From: Candidatus Humimicrobium oleiphilum
GTDB taxonomy: Bacteria; Actinomycetota; Humimicrobiia; Humimicrobiales; Humimicrobiaceae
Length of the DNA: 41,265 bases
Assembly: GCA_002304935.1 (NCBI GenBank)
Contig: DBPS01000038.1
Span: 1 to 41,265 of the forward strand
Direction of reading: 5' to 3'
Below are positions 33,421-41,265 of the stretch, piece after piece. A program made the translations under genes and the position numbers. The number at the start of each line of letters is the position of its first letter. Position 1 is the first letter of the stretch. A model generated the notes under the pieces. That model saw only the letters and a program-made list of their open reading frames with translations, was not told the DNA's origin and ran no database searches.

Positions 33421-34155
33421 TTAATTCACTAACTTTTTCTTAATAATTGAAAGATTTCTAGGATACTTTTCAGGTGTTTCAGAAACTTTCTCAAGCACTT
33501 CAATGGCTCTGAATTCCTCAAGAAAAGGAACTCTGACCTCTTCAACCAAAACTACCTTAACTCCAAGCTGTTCAGCTATGCTTTCAGTTAAAGCAATTTC
33601 TTCATATACTTTCCTGCTTTTATAAAAAAATAAATTACCATTAATTTTAGCAAATGGAGTTATTAATTCAAGCAAAATATTAATATCTGCAAAAGCTCTT
33701 GCAAGGCAATAATCCATACTGCCTCTATACTGTGAATCCCTGGCAACAAGCTCCGCAGGAGTATTGATAATTTCTACATTATGTAAACCTAATTCTTTAA
33801 CAATATTTATTAAAAAACTGGATTTTTTCAAGCTTCTTTCTACAAGCAGAAATCTGGCGTAATTTAGAACAATAGCGAGAGGGATACCTGGAAACCCCCC
33901 GCCTGTCCCAATATCAAGCACTTTTATCCCTTTTGTAAGTAAAGGATTAAAATATCGTTTTAATCCTAAAACAGACAGGCTGTCAAGAAAATGTCTTATA
34001 AAGATATCATCGGCTGCCTTTGTCCCCAGTATGTTTGTATGTTTATTGAATTCCACAACTTTTTTGTGAAAACTTATGATTTGCTCTATCTGTGATGATT
34101 CAATATCAAAACCGTATTCGTTAAATAAATCTTTTAATATTCTTCTATAATCCAT
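33421..34155 (-). CDS. rsmG: 16S rRNA m7G527 methyltransferase RsmG
   Basis: The 244-residue protein has the SAM-binding motif LDIGTGGGFPGIPLA (about residues 79-93), preceded by NKHTNILG and IFIRHFLDSLS. These are diagnostic of RsmG (GidB), which methylates G527 of 16S rRNA in the streptomycin-binding loop. Position between mnmG and parA is the standard one. A weak ribosome site suggests coupling to mnmG, whose stop is 26 nt upstream. Confidence 0.95.
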   Translation of the reverse strand: MDYRRILKDLFNEYGFDIESSQIEQIISFHKKVVEFNKHTNILGTKAADDIFIRHFLDSLSVLGLKRYFNPLLTKGIKVLDIGTGGGFPGIPLAIVLNYARFLLVERSLKKSSFLINIVKELGLHNVEIINTPAELVARDSQYRGSMDYCLARAFADINILLELITPFAKINGNLFFYKSRKVYEEIALTESIAEQLGVKVVLVEEVRVPFLEEFRAIEVLEKVSETPEKYPRNLSIIKKKLVN

Positions 34156-34181
34156 ATTAATATTTTAAAAACTTATACCTG

Positions 34182-36044
34182 TTATATCTTCTTTGATTTT
34201 AAATTAATCATCAAAATGGATATGTCAGCCGGCGAAACACCTGCAATTCTTGATGCCTGTCCCAGTGTTTCTGGTTTGAAATAATTTAACTTTTCCTGTG
34301 CGCTATAAGTAAGGCCGGAAACATTATGATAGTCTATGCCGTAAGGCAGCAATATCCTGTCAACTGTACTGTATTTCTTATTTTCTTCAAGCTGTTTGAT
34401 TATATATCCTTCATATTTAATATTTATTTCTGTCTGCTTTAAGACATCAGGCTTGAAGCTATTATCACTAAATCCAAAATAACGGAGGATGTCTTTAATT
34501 TTAATTTCCGGTCTTTTTAGTAAATCATACAGTTTTAAAGGTGCTTCTATACCGGATGTCCCCATCTCACTAAATATTCTGACAGCTTCTTTGCCAGGTT
34601 TTACAACCTTATTTTTTAATAGATTTGTAAGATTTTCAATGTATTTAATTTTTAATAATACTTTTTTATAATCTTTATTGCTTATCAGACCGATTAAATG
34701 ACCATATTTTGCTAGTCTGATATCTGCATTATCTGCCCTTAAAAGTAATCTCTGTTCTGCACGGGAAGTATACATTCTGTACGGCTCTACCAATTCCTTA
34801 GTAAGAAGATCATCGATCAGGACACCTATATAGCTTTCTTCTCTTTTTAGTATAAACGAGGGTTTTTTAAGCAGTTTTAGTGCTGCGTTTACCCCTGCAA
34901 CAAAGCCCTGGACTGCTGCCTCTTCATAACCGCTGGTACCATTTATCTGTCCTGCAAAATAAAGATTTTCTATTGATTTTGATTCAAGTGTAAGATTTAA
35001 CTGATTAGGATAAATATAATCGTACTCTACTGCATATCCCGGCCTTATTATCCTCGCATTTTCAAGTCCGGCTACTGAATTTACTATCATTTTCTGAATT
35101 TCCACAGGCATACTTGTTGTAAGACCCTGAAGATATGCTTCATTCGTATTTTTACCTTCTGGTTCTATAAAAACAGGATGTCTGGTCTTTTCGGGAAAAT
35201 TAATGACTTTTCTGTCTATTGAAGGACAGTGCCTTGGACCATGAGTATTGATTATCCCTGATTTAATCGGGGATTTATCTATATTTGAGGCAATTACGTC
35301 ATGTGTTTTTTTATTTGTATAAGTCAGATAACTTGGAATATTAAACTTGTTTTTTGACTTTTTCCAAAATGAAAAGTATATATTGTCTTCTCCGGGCTGT
35401 TCTGTCATCTGACTAAAATCGATTGTTCTTCTATCTATTCTTGGCGGAGTCGCAGTCTGATATCTGTCTGTTCTGATTCCAATAGCATTTAGACTCGATG
35501 TCAGTTTTACTGCAGGATATTCGCCCATTCTGCCTGCCGGATATTCTTTATCGCCTATTATTATTCTTCCTCTAAGAAAAGTACCGGTAGTGATTATAAG
35601 GGAATGGCATAGAAAAACAGAACCTTCTTCTGTCTCAACACCAGCGATTTTTAATTTATTCAAGATGATTTTTCTGACTGTTCCCTGTCTTAAAGTTAAA
35701 TTATGCGTACAAGTCAGAATTTTTTTCATCAATATTTCATATTCTTTTTTATCAATCTGTGCTCTTTTTGATTGTACGGCCGGACCTTTGCTTATATTGA
35801 GGGTCTTGATTTGTATAAAAGTTTCATCAGCAACTTTTGGCATTTCGCCTCCAAGAGCGTCCAGCTCGGCAATAAGCTGACTTTTCCCGACACCGCCAAT
35901 TGAAGGATTACATGGCATCAAAGCAATTTTTTCCAGATTTATTGTAAGTAGCAAGGTTTTAAATCCCATTCTGGCGGTTGCCAAAGCCGCCTCACAGCCA
36001 GAATGCCCGGCCCCGACAACTATTACATCAAAATTTTTCATCAT
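34182..36044 (-). CDS. mnmG: tRNA uridine-5-carboxymethylaminomethyl synthesis protein MnmG
   Basis: The 620-residue protein is full-length. It has the FAD motif VVGAGHSGCEAALA, the catalytic MPCNPSIGG, the GPRHCPSI motif, AGQINGTSGYEEAA and the complete C-terminal helical domain (about residues 410-620) that binds tRNA and MnmE. With MnmE it modifies the wobble U34 of tRNAs. The start region contains a tandem repeat of an ATGATG-containing unit, giving four closely spaced ATG codons and no clear ribosome site. A parS site lies 18 bp upstream of the start. Confidence 0.96.
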   Translation of the reverse strand: MMKNFDVIVVGAGHSGCEAALATARMGFKTLLLTINLEKIALMPCNPSIGGVGKSQLIAELDALGGEMPKVADETFIQIKTLNISKGPAVQSKRAQIDKKEYEILMKKILTCTHNLTLRQGTVRKIILNKLKIAGVETEEGSVFLCHSLIITTGTFLRGRIIIGDKEYPAGRMGEYPAVKLTSSLNAIGIRTDRYQTATPPRIDRRTIDFSQMTEQPGEDNIYFSFWKKSKNKFNIPSYLTYTNKKTHDVIASNIDKSPIKSGIINTHGPRHCPSIDRKVINFPEKTRHPVFIEPEGKNTNEAYLQGLTTSMPVEIQKMIVNSVAGLENARIIRPGYAVEYDYIYPNQLNLTLESKSIENLYFAGQINGTSGYEEAAVQGFVAGVNAALKLLKKPSFILKREESYIGVLIDDLLTKELVEPYRMYTSRAEQRLLLRADNADIRLAKYGHLIGLISNKDYKKVLLKIKYIENLTNLLKNKVVKPGKEAVRIFSEMGTSGIEAPLKLYDLLKRPEIKIKDILRYFGFSDNSFKPDVLKQTEINIKYEGYIIKQLEENKKYSTVDRILLPYGIDYHNVSGLTYSAQEKLNYFKPETLGQASRIAGVSPADISILMINLKSKKI

Positions 36045-36061
36045 TTTTCATCATTTTTTAA

Positions 36062-36077
36062 TGTTCCACGTGAAACA
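36062..36077. promoter_or_regulatory. parS site 1
   Basis: The 16-mer TGTTCCACGTGAAACA differs from the consensus parS (TGTTTCACGTGAAACA) at one position. It lies in the gap between mnmG and its paralog, about 3.6 kb from parB. Confidence 0.88.
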
Positions 36078-36095
36078 TTTATTTTTTATGGATTA

Positions 36096-37241
36096 TTATT
36101 TAATGTTTAAAAGTTTCTTTTTATAAAATTTATTAACTATTTCTACTCCCGACAAAATACCCTGATGCACTATTTTCAAATAATCTCTGGCACCATTTAT
36201 TTCACCAGGAAAGAAAATGTTTTTAAATCTTTTAGATTCAAATGTATCAGTAAGTTCATTACTTTTTATTCCATCATGTTTAATAATATAAGACGGTCTT
36301 GCCAGAATAACTTCTTCAAGACAATACATTTTATTTATATATTCTTCCTGGAGAGGTTCGGTCTCGGTACATATAAAATTTTCAATATTATATTCATTTG
36401 TTTCGGTACTCTCAGGATATAATGTAAAATATTGTATTCCGTTACCGGTAGTCTTTCTCTCTGAAAATACTCTATTTAAATTAATTTCATATTTTATATT
36501 CATATTATTTTCGCTTAAATTTTCCCTAATGAAAGTATTTATAACATGTTTGTCACAAAATCCTTTAGCACCAGATATATATTCTTTATTTATTATTTTT
36601 TCGTTTATATTTATATTTTTACCATCAATACATGCAGGAATCAGGGCAGTTTTTCTTTCAAATCTCAAATCATATTTTTTTAAATTTTCTACAAGGTTTA
36701 TTGATGATATCTCCCCGTGTCTTCCGGCTTTTATTTTAGTATCCCCAAAAATGGTCATTCCGTTTAAAAATGTACCACAGGATATTATTATAAATTCTGA
36801 CTTGAAAATTTCTCCATCATTTAAAATAACTGAATAATTACTATCTTTTTCAATTTTTATTTCTTGTACAAGACCCTGTCTTGTATCAATGTTATTCTGG
36901 CTTTCCAAATAATATTTATAATTTAACGAAAATCTTTTCCTATCAATTACATATATTCCCTGATATTGTTCTTCCCCCTTCTTTTGCAGAATAGTTGTTT
37001 TTCTTATATTTTTCAAAAAAAACTTCTCTATCCTGTTTATTTTATCCAGAGTTTTCCCTGATTTGTCTGATATCATATTTCCATATTTAATATATCCCGG
37101 GTTATCCATGCTAATATTTATAATCAGGACACTTAGATTATACCTGGAAATCAACGCAGCTGCTTCGGAACCGCATATTCCCGCTCCGATGATAATTACA
37201 TTATATTTATTATTTCTGGTTTCACGTGAAACATTCGCCAT
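36096..37241 (-). CDS. MnmG paralog lacking the C-terminal domain and catalytic cysteines
   Basis: The 381-residue protein aligns with the FAD part of MnmG from start (VIIIGAGICGSEAA) to end (FFPGEINGARDYLKIVHQG, matching AGQINGTSGYEEAAVQG). The middle keeps GTFLNGMTIFGDTKIKAGRHGE, parallel to GTFLRGRIIIGDKEYPAGRMGE of the neighbour. The MPCNPxxGG segment and the GPRxCPS motif, which carry catalytic residues, are absent, and the protein stops where the helical tRNA/MnmE-binding domain should begin. A regulatory or partner role is possible, or decay in progress, but the frame is intact. It sits between mnmE and mnmG. Its second to sixth sense codons after GCG-AAT encode parS (VSRET). TrmFO was considered and fits worse. 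Confidence 0.85.
   Translation of the reverse strand: MANVSRETRNNKYNVIIIGAGICGSEAAALISRYNLSVLIINISMDNPGYIKYGNMISDKSGKTLDKINRIEKFFLKNIRKTTILQKKGEEQYQGIYVIDRKRFSLNYKYYLESQNNIDTRQGLVQEIKIEKDSNYSVILNDGEIFKSEFIIISCGTFLNGMTIFGDTKIKAGRHGEISSINLVENLKKYDLRFERKTALIPACIDGKNININEKIINKEYISGAKGFCDKHVINTFIRENLSENNMNIKYEINLNRVFSERKTTGNGIQYFTLYPESTETNEYNIENFICTETEPLQEEYINKMYCLEEVILARPSYIIKHDGIKSNELTDTFESKRFKNIFFPGEINGARDYLKIVHQGILSGVEIVNKFYKKKLLNIK
37218..37233. promoter_or_regulatory. parS site 2, inside the mnmG paralog
   Basis: The 16-mer GGTTTCACGTGAAACA differs from consensus only in its first base. It lies in the first codons of the mnmG paralog, 1.16 kb from site 1. Confidence 0.88.
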
Positions 37242-37271
37242 TTTTCAATACCTTACAGTTATTTGTCGTAA

Positions 37272-38651
37272 TTATTTTCCTATACAAAACTTGCTGAATA
37301 TTTTATTTAAAATTTCATTCTCTGTATTTTCTCCGGTAATCTCTGCAATTCTGCTATTTGCAGATTTTAAATCAGTTATTATATATTCTTCGGAGTAGTT
37401 CATTTTAATTGTTTTTATTGCATTTTCAATATCTGTTAATGCATTTTCCAATAATAATCTTTGTCTTTTATTTACTATTACTTTTTCCTCATAAAGGAAT
37501 TCATTCTCGCCTATTGCTTTCTTCTTTATTTCTTCAATTACCTTGTTTATGCCAGTTTTTTCTTTAACTGATATTTTTATTATTTCTTTTCTGATTTTTT
37601 CATCAATCTCTTCAATTTCAGCTTTGTTTTTTAAATCTATTTTATTTAATAAAATTATTCTCTCGGTTTCATTCGTTATTTTTAACATTTCCCTGTCTTC
37701 TTCAGTTATTTTTTTGGAATTGTCAAAAATAAGAATTACTATATCTGAATATTTTATCTCTTCCCTGCTTTTTTTTACGCCGATTTTTTCAATAATATTC
37801 TTTGACTTTCTTATTCCTGCAGTATCTTTAAAAATAACAGGGACTCCGTCCAGATTAATTGTTTCTTCTATTACATCTCTTGTTGTCCCCGGAATATGTG
37901 TAACAATCGATTTTTCTTTTCCTGTCAGAATATTTAAAAGGCTTGACTTGCCTACATTTGGTTTCCCAGCAATTGCAACTTTTATTCCTTCCTTTATAAT
38001 TTCAGATTTTTTTTCATTTTCTATTAATTCAATTATCTCATCTCTTACTTTTTCTGTTTCTTTTAATATTTTTTCTATTGGTATTGTTTCCAGATCTTCT
38101 TCAATAAAATCAATCTTTGCTTCCAGTTCAGAAATAATATCTATTACTTTTTCACGAATATTTTTTATTGCTTTTCTTGAATTTCCTGTAAGATTATTTG
38201 CAGCAATTTTTAAACTTGTAATATTTTTTGCATTAATTATTTCAATCACTGCTTCTGCCTGGCTTAAATCAATTCTTCCATTTAAAAAAGCTCTTTTTGT
38301 AAACTCTCCGGGTTCAGCAAGCCTTGCTCCTTTTTTTATTATAATATCGATTATTTTATTTACAGCTGCAATCCCTCCATGGCAATTTATTTCTACAACA
38401 TCTTCTCTTGTATAGGATTTCGGGCTTTTCATAACAGATACAATTGCTTCATCTATTATTTCATTTTTTTCATCATATACTTTTCCGTATATAATATTAT
38501 ATGTATTTATATTCTTTATCTTTTTTTTATTTTCAGCTTTAAAAATGCCGTCAGCTATTTCTATTGATTTATCACCGCTCAGCTTGATTATATTTATTGC
38601 AGAATTTCCAGCTTTTGTAGCCAGGGCTACTATTGTTTCATTTTCATTCAT
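37272..38651 (-). CDS. mnmE: tRNA modification GTPase MnmE
   Basis: I choose the ATG at 38651 (459 residues), preceded by AAAGGAG 9 nt upstream; a longer frame to 38690 would run through the terminator hairpin of jag. The N-terminal tetrahydrofolate-binding domain is followed by helical parts and the G domain (about residues 215-370), with GKPNVGKSS, GTTRD, DTAGIRKS and NKID. The protein ends in the catalytic C-terminal motif CIGK. It works with MnmG on wobble uridine. The gene between mnmE and mnmG is an unusual insertion. Confidence 0.96.
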   Translation of the reverse strand: MNENETIVALATKAGNSAINIIKLSGDKSIEIADGIFKAENKKKIKNINTYNIIYGKVYDEKNEIIDEAIVSVMKSPKSYTREDVVEINCHGGIAAVNKIIDIIIKKGARLAEPGEFTKRAFLNGRIDLSQAEAVIEIINAKNITSLKIAANNLTGNSRKAIKNIREKVIDIISELEAKIDFIEEDLETIPIEKILKETEKVRDEIIELIENEKKSEIIKEGIKVAIAGKPNVGKSSLLNILTGKEKSIVTHIPGTTRDVIEETINLDGVPVIFKDTAGIRKSKNIIEKIGVKKSREEIKYSDIVILIFDNSKKITEEDREMLKITNETERIILLNKIDLKNKAEIEEIDEKIRKEIIKISVKEKTGINKVIEEIKKKAIGENEFLYEEKVIVNKRQRLLLENALTDIENAIKTIKMNYSEEYIITDLKSANSRIAEITGENTENEILNKIFSKFCIGK

Positions 38652-38671
38652 TTCTTTTTTCTCCTTTTGGC

Positions 38672-38696
38672 AAAAAAAAATGGCGCTCAAGGCGCC
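38672..38696 (-). terminator. Intrinsic terminator between jag and mnmE
   Basis: GGCGC and GCGCC pair around a 5-nt loop (38682-38696). On the minus strand a run of nine T follows (38672-38680). It begins only a few nt past the jag stop and ends just before the mnmE ribosome site, so mnmE depends on readthrough or a promoter that I cannot see. Confidence 0.78.
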
Positions 38697-38700
38697 TTTT

Positions 38701-39339
38701 TTATTTTTCCTTTAAGGGATATATTATTATGCGCCTGTATGGCTCTTTGTTTTTGCTCTTCGTTTTTACCTCTTTGTTTTCAGACAAAACATCGTGTATT
38801 ATTTTTCTCTCATATGATGGCATTGGTTTTAATATTATCTTTTTCTGTTCTTTTATTGCTTTTCCTGCCATTTTCAATGCAATGTTTTTTATTGCTTCAT
38901 ATTTCTTTTTTTTATAATCTTTTATATCTATTGTTAAATTTTTTTCCGACAGGTCTTTTCTTTTTGCATATAAGTTTAATATATATTCTATGGCTTCCAT
39001 ATTTTTACCATTTTTGCCAATCGCTATTCCGAGATCTCTCCCGTAAACATCTATTTTCCCGGCTGTTTCGTCAAAGTTTACTTCAGAAACTTCGCTATTG
39101 GTTACGAGAGCAATAACTTTTTTTATAAAATCCTTGATCTTTTCTGATTTTTCCTTATTGTCTACAGTATCATAATTATTTTCTTCAAATATTTCTTCTT
39201 CGTAGTAATCTTCTGTTATTTCATCAATATATGATTCTTTTATATTATTAGATTCAAGCAATTTATCATTTTTTTGTTCTTCTTCAAGCGATTCAACAAA
39301 TTTGCTTATAGCTTCTTCCATGCTTGTATTGTCTGACAT
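38701..39339 (-). CDS. jag: Jag/KhpB RNA-binding protein
   Basis: The 212-residue protein has an acidic N-terminal third (about residues 1-62) and a KH domain (about 65-140) with the loop GIAIGKNGKNMEAIEYIL. An R3H domain (about 150-212) follows with MPSYERKIIHDVLSE and PYRRIIIYP. It lies immediately downstream of yidC, the usual place. The protein binds RNA and influences cell elongation in studied Gram-positives. The classical N-terminal Jag domain is replaced by the acidic stretch. Confidence 0.93.
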   Translation of the reverse strand: MSDNTSMEEAISKFVESLEEEQKNDKLLESNNIKESYIDEITEDYYEEEIFEENNYDTVDNKEKSEKIKDFIKKVIALVTNSEVSEVNFDETAGKIDVYGRDLGIAIGKNGKNMEAIEYILNLYAKRKDLSEKNLTIDIKDYKKKKYEAIKNIALKMAGKAIKEQKKIILKPMPSYERKIIHDVLSENKEVKTKSKNKEPYRRIIIYPLKEK

Positions 39340-39356
39340 TTTTTCTCCTGTTTAAG

Positions 39357-40124
39357 CTATTTTCTTCTTTTTTTCTTTTTTGGTTTTATAATGATTTTCT
39401 CTTCTTTCCCGGAAATAATTTCAGCTTCTTTGCTTAATTGTTTTTTCTTTTCAACTTTGTCTTTTTCTTTTTTAATCATTTTGTTTACTATCCATTGCTG
39501 GCCGATAGACCAGATGTTGGTTGTAACCCAGTATACCAGAATTCCTGACTGCATTCTGAAAGATATAAACCCAAATACAACAGGAAGGCCATATGTCATT
39601 AATAATGCACTCATTCCTGTTTTTGTAGCATCTGTTTGTGTTAGTTTAGAAGAAAATATCATCGTAATAACCATAAGTATCGGCAAAACATAAAAAGGAT
39701 CCTTTATGGTAAGATCAAGCCATAGGAACTTATAAAGCGTTTGCGCGCCTCCTCCAAATGCATTTACGCCCAGGTCCCTCAAAAGCTGAAACAATGCAAA
39801 AAACACAGGCATTTGTAAAATAAGGGGAAGGCATCCGCTTAATGGATTTACATTATTCTTTTTATAGAACTCCATTGTTTCCTGCTGGATTCTTTGCTGA
39901 TCTCCTTTATATTTCTGCTGTATTTCCTTAAGCTCGGGCTGCATCATCTGCATTTTTGCCATTGACTTTGTCTGGCTTATTGTAAGCGGTAATAATATAA
40001 TTCTTACAGTAATAGTAAGAAGAATTATTGCAATCCCGTAGCTTGGAATCCAGTTATAAAAAAATTCAATTATATATCCTAATACGTTTTCTATAGGCCT
40101 TAATAAATTTGTTAGCCAATCCAA
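39357..40124 (-). CDS. yidC: Membrane protein insertase YidC (SpoIIIJ/Oxa1 type)
   Basis: The 255-residue protein has five membrane helices and no large periplasmic domain, as in Gram-positive YidC. The conserved Arg in the first core helix (TVRIILLPLTISQ) and MSxxMQxxxPELKEIQQKYKGD cytosolic hairpin are present. NVNPLSGCLPLILQMPVFFALF follows. The C-terminus is Lys-rich, fitting ribosome contact. The start is TTG at 40124 with GGAGG 5 nt upstream. A lipobox Cys, seen in some Firmicutes YidC, is absent. Confidence 0.95.
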   Translation of the reverse strand: MDWLTNLLRPIENVLGYIIEFFYNWIPSYGIAIILLTITVRIILLPLTISQTKSMAKMQMMQPELKEIQQKYKGDQQRIQQETMEFYKKNNVNPLSGCLPLILQMPVFFALFQLLRDLGVNAFGGGAQTLYKFLWLDLTIKDPFYVLPILMVITMIFSSKLTQTDATKTGMSALLMTYGLPVVFGFISFRMQSGILVYWVTTNIWSIGQQWIVNKMIKKEKDKVEKKKQLSKEAEIISGKEEKIIIKPKKKKRRK

Positions 40125-40136
40125 AATAACCTCCGT

Positions 40137-40346
40137 TTATTTCACTGGGTCATACCCGCCTTTGTTAAACGGGTTACATCTTAATATTCTGTATATCGCC
40201 TTAATGCTGCCTTTAATTGCACCATGTTTTTCAATAGCCTGGATTGCATAAACCGAACAAGTCGGATAAAATCTGCAACTTGGTGGGAACAAAGGAGATA
40301 TGTATTTTTTATAAATACTTATAATAAAAATTAAAACTTTTTTCAT
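40137..40346 (-). CDS. yidD: Membrane protein insertion efficiency factor YidD
   Basis: The 69-residue protein has the family motif CRFYPTCSVYAIQAIEKHG and the RCNPFNKGGYDPV ending. It begins with a short amphipathic or hydrophobic helix. YidD assists YidC-dependent insertion and is found between rnpA and yidC in most bacteria, as here, 12 nt before yidC. There is no clear ribosome site, so translation may depend on coupling. Confidence 0.94.
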   Translation of the reverse strand: MKKVLIFIISIYKKYISPLFPPSCRFYPTCSVYAIQAIEKHGAIKGSIKAIYRILRCNPFNKGGYDPVK

Positions 40347-40376
40347 TATTAATATATAAATAGAGAGATCTTTAAA

Positions 40377-40718
40377 CTATTTAATTTTTCTAAATACTTT
40401 CTTTAATTCTTCTATTATATTTAAATAGTCTGCTTCTATAACTGCTTTTCTCGCTATAAATATAGCCGAGATACCCTTATAAAAATCAAATTCAATATTT
40501 CTTAAAGCCTCTTTTATTTTTCTTTTTACTCTATTCCTGACAACAGCATTCCCGATTTTTTTTGTAACTATAAAACCTACTCTTAAATAATTCTCATCTT
40601 CTGTTTTTTTAATATAGGTAAGAAAATAATTTGAGCCTATCTTTTGACCAATATCCAGGATTTCCCTGAATTCTCTTTTACTTTTTATGCCTTCGATTTT
40701 TATTTTATCCTCCGGCAA
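40377..40718 (-). CDS. rnpA: Ribonuclease P protein component
   Basis: The 113-residue version starts at TTG 40718, directly after the rpmH stop. The RNase P signature RNRVKRKIKEALR (about residues 60-72) is intact, with the FR and F/Y residues of the N-terminal half. A strong GGAGG lies at 40709-40713, inside this longer version. An ATA codon at 40703 sits 5 nt past it and would give MKIEGIKSKREF, a more typical opening. So the true start may be a non-standard ATA. The protein binds RNase P RNA to mature tRNA 5' ends. Confidence 0.93.
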   Translation of the reverse strand: MPEDKIKIEGIKSKREFREILDIGQKIGSNYFLTYIKKTEDENYLRVGFIVTKKIGNAVVRNRVKRKIKEALRNIEFDFYKGISAIFIARKAVIEADYLNIIEELKKVFRKIK

Positions 40719-40853
40719 TTATGCAGATAATACTTTTCTACCTTTTCTTCTTCGGTTCGTTATTGTTTTTCTGCCATTTCTGGTTCTCATCCTCTGTAGA
40801 AAACCATGTTTTTTCTTTCTTTTCCTTGTATTAGGTTGGTAAGTTCTCTTCAT
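40719..40853 (-). CDS. rpmH: Ribosomal protein L34
   Basis: This 44-residue gene was found by translating the minus strand by hand. It opens MKRTYQPNTRKRKKKHGFL and closes RRRKGRKVLSA, the complete L34 pattern. The ribosome site AGGA is 5 nt before the ATG. The stop codon abuts rnpA, as in most bacteria. It places the window next to dnaA and oriC. Confidence 0.96.
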   Translation of the reverse strand: MKRTYQPNTRKRKKKHGFLQRMRTRNGRKTITNRRRKGRKVLSA

Positions 40854-40860
40854 TTTTCCT

Positions 40861-41265
40861 GCCCATTGCTATAATAAGTTATCATTTATATACAAATAAT
40901 ACATTTTAAACTTATTATTATCAATAAGTCAACAAATCCGGCCTCAAACATTTGTTCTTGTGGTTTTCATTTTTTTTCCTTATTTTCCACATATTTTTTT
41001 TATTCAAGCTACTTTTCAAAATACTTTTTTAAGTTTTCTACAGGTGTATAAAAATATGTCGATAACTTTGAAAAATGCCAGTATCTGCTATTTCATTTTA
41101 TTTTTTTTATCTGTAATTTTATTTGATTTTATGATAACTTTTTTTATTATCAGCATGATTTTGCCTGTAGAAAGTTTTTGGTTTTTGAAAAATGAAAAAA
41201 CATAGTTTTTCATGTTTTAAGATTATATTTTTCATTTTTTTTATTTCTATATAATTTTTTTATTT
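40861..41265. other. rpmH-dnaA intergenic region, possible part of oriC
   Basis: No gene is supported here. DnaA-box-like 9-mers are TTTTCCACA (40983-40991, one mismatch to TTATCCACA), its relative TTTTCTACA (41034-41042, two mismatches) and TGTCGATAA (41057-41065, reverse of TTATCGACA, one mismatch). The DNA is very AT-rich, notably from 41070 to the end. Location beside rpmH supports an origin or a dnaA promoter, but dnaA itself is not in view. Confidence 0.4.
40903..40932 (-). promoter_or_regulatory. Candidate promoter of the rpmH operon
   Basis: On the minus strand TTGACT (40927-40932) and TAAAAT (40903-40908) are separated by 18 bp. Transcription would start near 40896, about 40 nt before the rpmH start. 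Confidence 0.5.

Noticed and set aside
37543..38415. A 290-codon open frame on the plus strand opposite mnmE
   Set aside because: It is fully antisense to a well conserved gene and reads as hydrophobic, Ile/Phe/Ser-rich sequence, as expected from the complement of an AT-rich gene. No ribosome site or family motif was seen.
40960..41205. An 81-codon frame in the rpmH-dnaA gap
   Set aside because: Phe/Ile-rich translation of AT-rich DNA, no ribosome site, and placed where an origin or promoter region is expected.
1..41265. CRISPR arrays, insertion sequences, prophage genes and rRNA operons
   Set aside because: No spaced direct repeats, transposase or integrase frames, terminal inverted repeats or rRNA-like sequence were seen on either strand.

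Overview
The window is 41 kb of AT-rich, gene-dense bacterial chromosome. Its right end is the conserved origin-proximal cluster rpmH-rnpA-yidD-yidC-jag-mnmE-(mnmG paralog)-mnmG-rsmG-parA-parB, all on the minus strand. Two near-perfect parS sites lie inside it. The sequence beyond rpmH (40861-41265) has no gene and carries DnaA-box-like 9-mers, so dnaA and the origin probably lie just outside. Gene content points to an anaerobic or microaerophilic bacterium of Gram-positive type: M23 and 3D-domain wall proteins, SpoIIIJ-type YidC and alpha-type glutamine synthetase. The OmpR-family regulator beside glnA resembles actinobacterial GlnR in its DNA-binding domain, so a deep-branching, low-GC member of Actinomycetota is my best guess. 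That placement is an inference and is not secure.

Layout, left to right. (1) 1-2400, minus strand: a truncated GAF-PocR-HD-GYP signalling protein and an orphan corrinoid protein. (2) 2640-6900: a CrtI-like FAD oxidoreductase, then a minus-strand operon of a 99-residue unknown protein, an NTF2-like protein and an SDR, then a DUF1638 protein. (3) 7035-10693: cell-wall genes (M23 peptidase, 3D-domain protein, a DUF1287 protein apparently lacking its catalytic residues) and a uracil-DNA-glycosylase-like gene. (4) 10738-16978, minus strand: an eight-gene complex I-like operon A-B-CD-H-I-J-K-N. It keeps the iron-sulfur ligands of B and I but has lost canonical proton-channel and quinone-site residues, and it has no L, M, E, F or G. 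(5) 17179-23136: an AI-2E family transporter, LarC, a PHP-domain protein, two membrane proteins and a class II photolyase. (6) 23258-28886: cysteine desulfurase, SufT-like factor, NadE (apparently starting at ATT) and a GlnR-like regulator, followed by glnA. A four-element, 11-bp-periodic GlnR-box-like array overlaps the glnA promoter. (7) 29261-31405: class II aldolase with an extra Cys-rich tail, and a lipoprotein. (8) 31629-41265: the origin-proximal cluster.

The observations most worth following are the stripped complex I-like operon, the C-terminally truncated MnmG paralog between mnmE and mnmG, the GlnR-like regulator with its predicted operator, the ATT start of nadE, and the apparently inactive DUF1287 protein. 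I saw no tRNA or rRNA gene, CRISPR array, insertion sequence or prophage gene.
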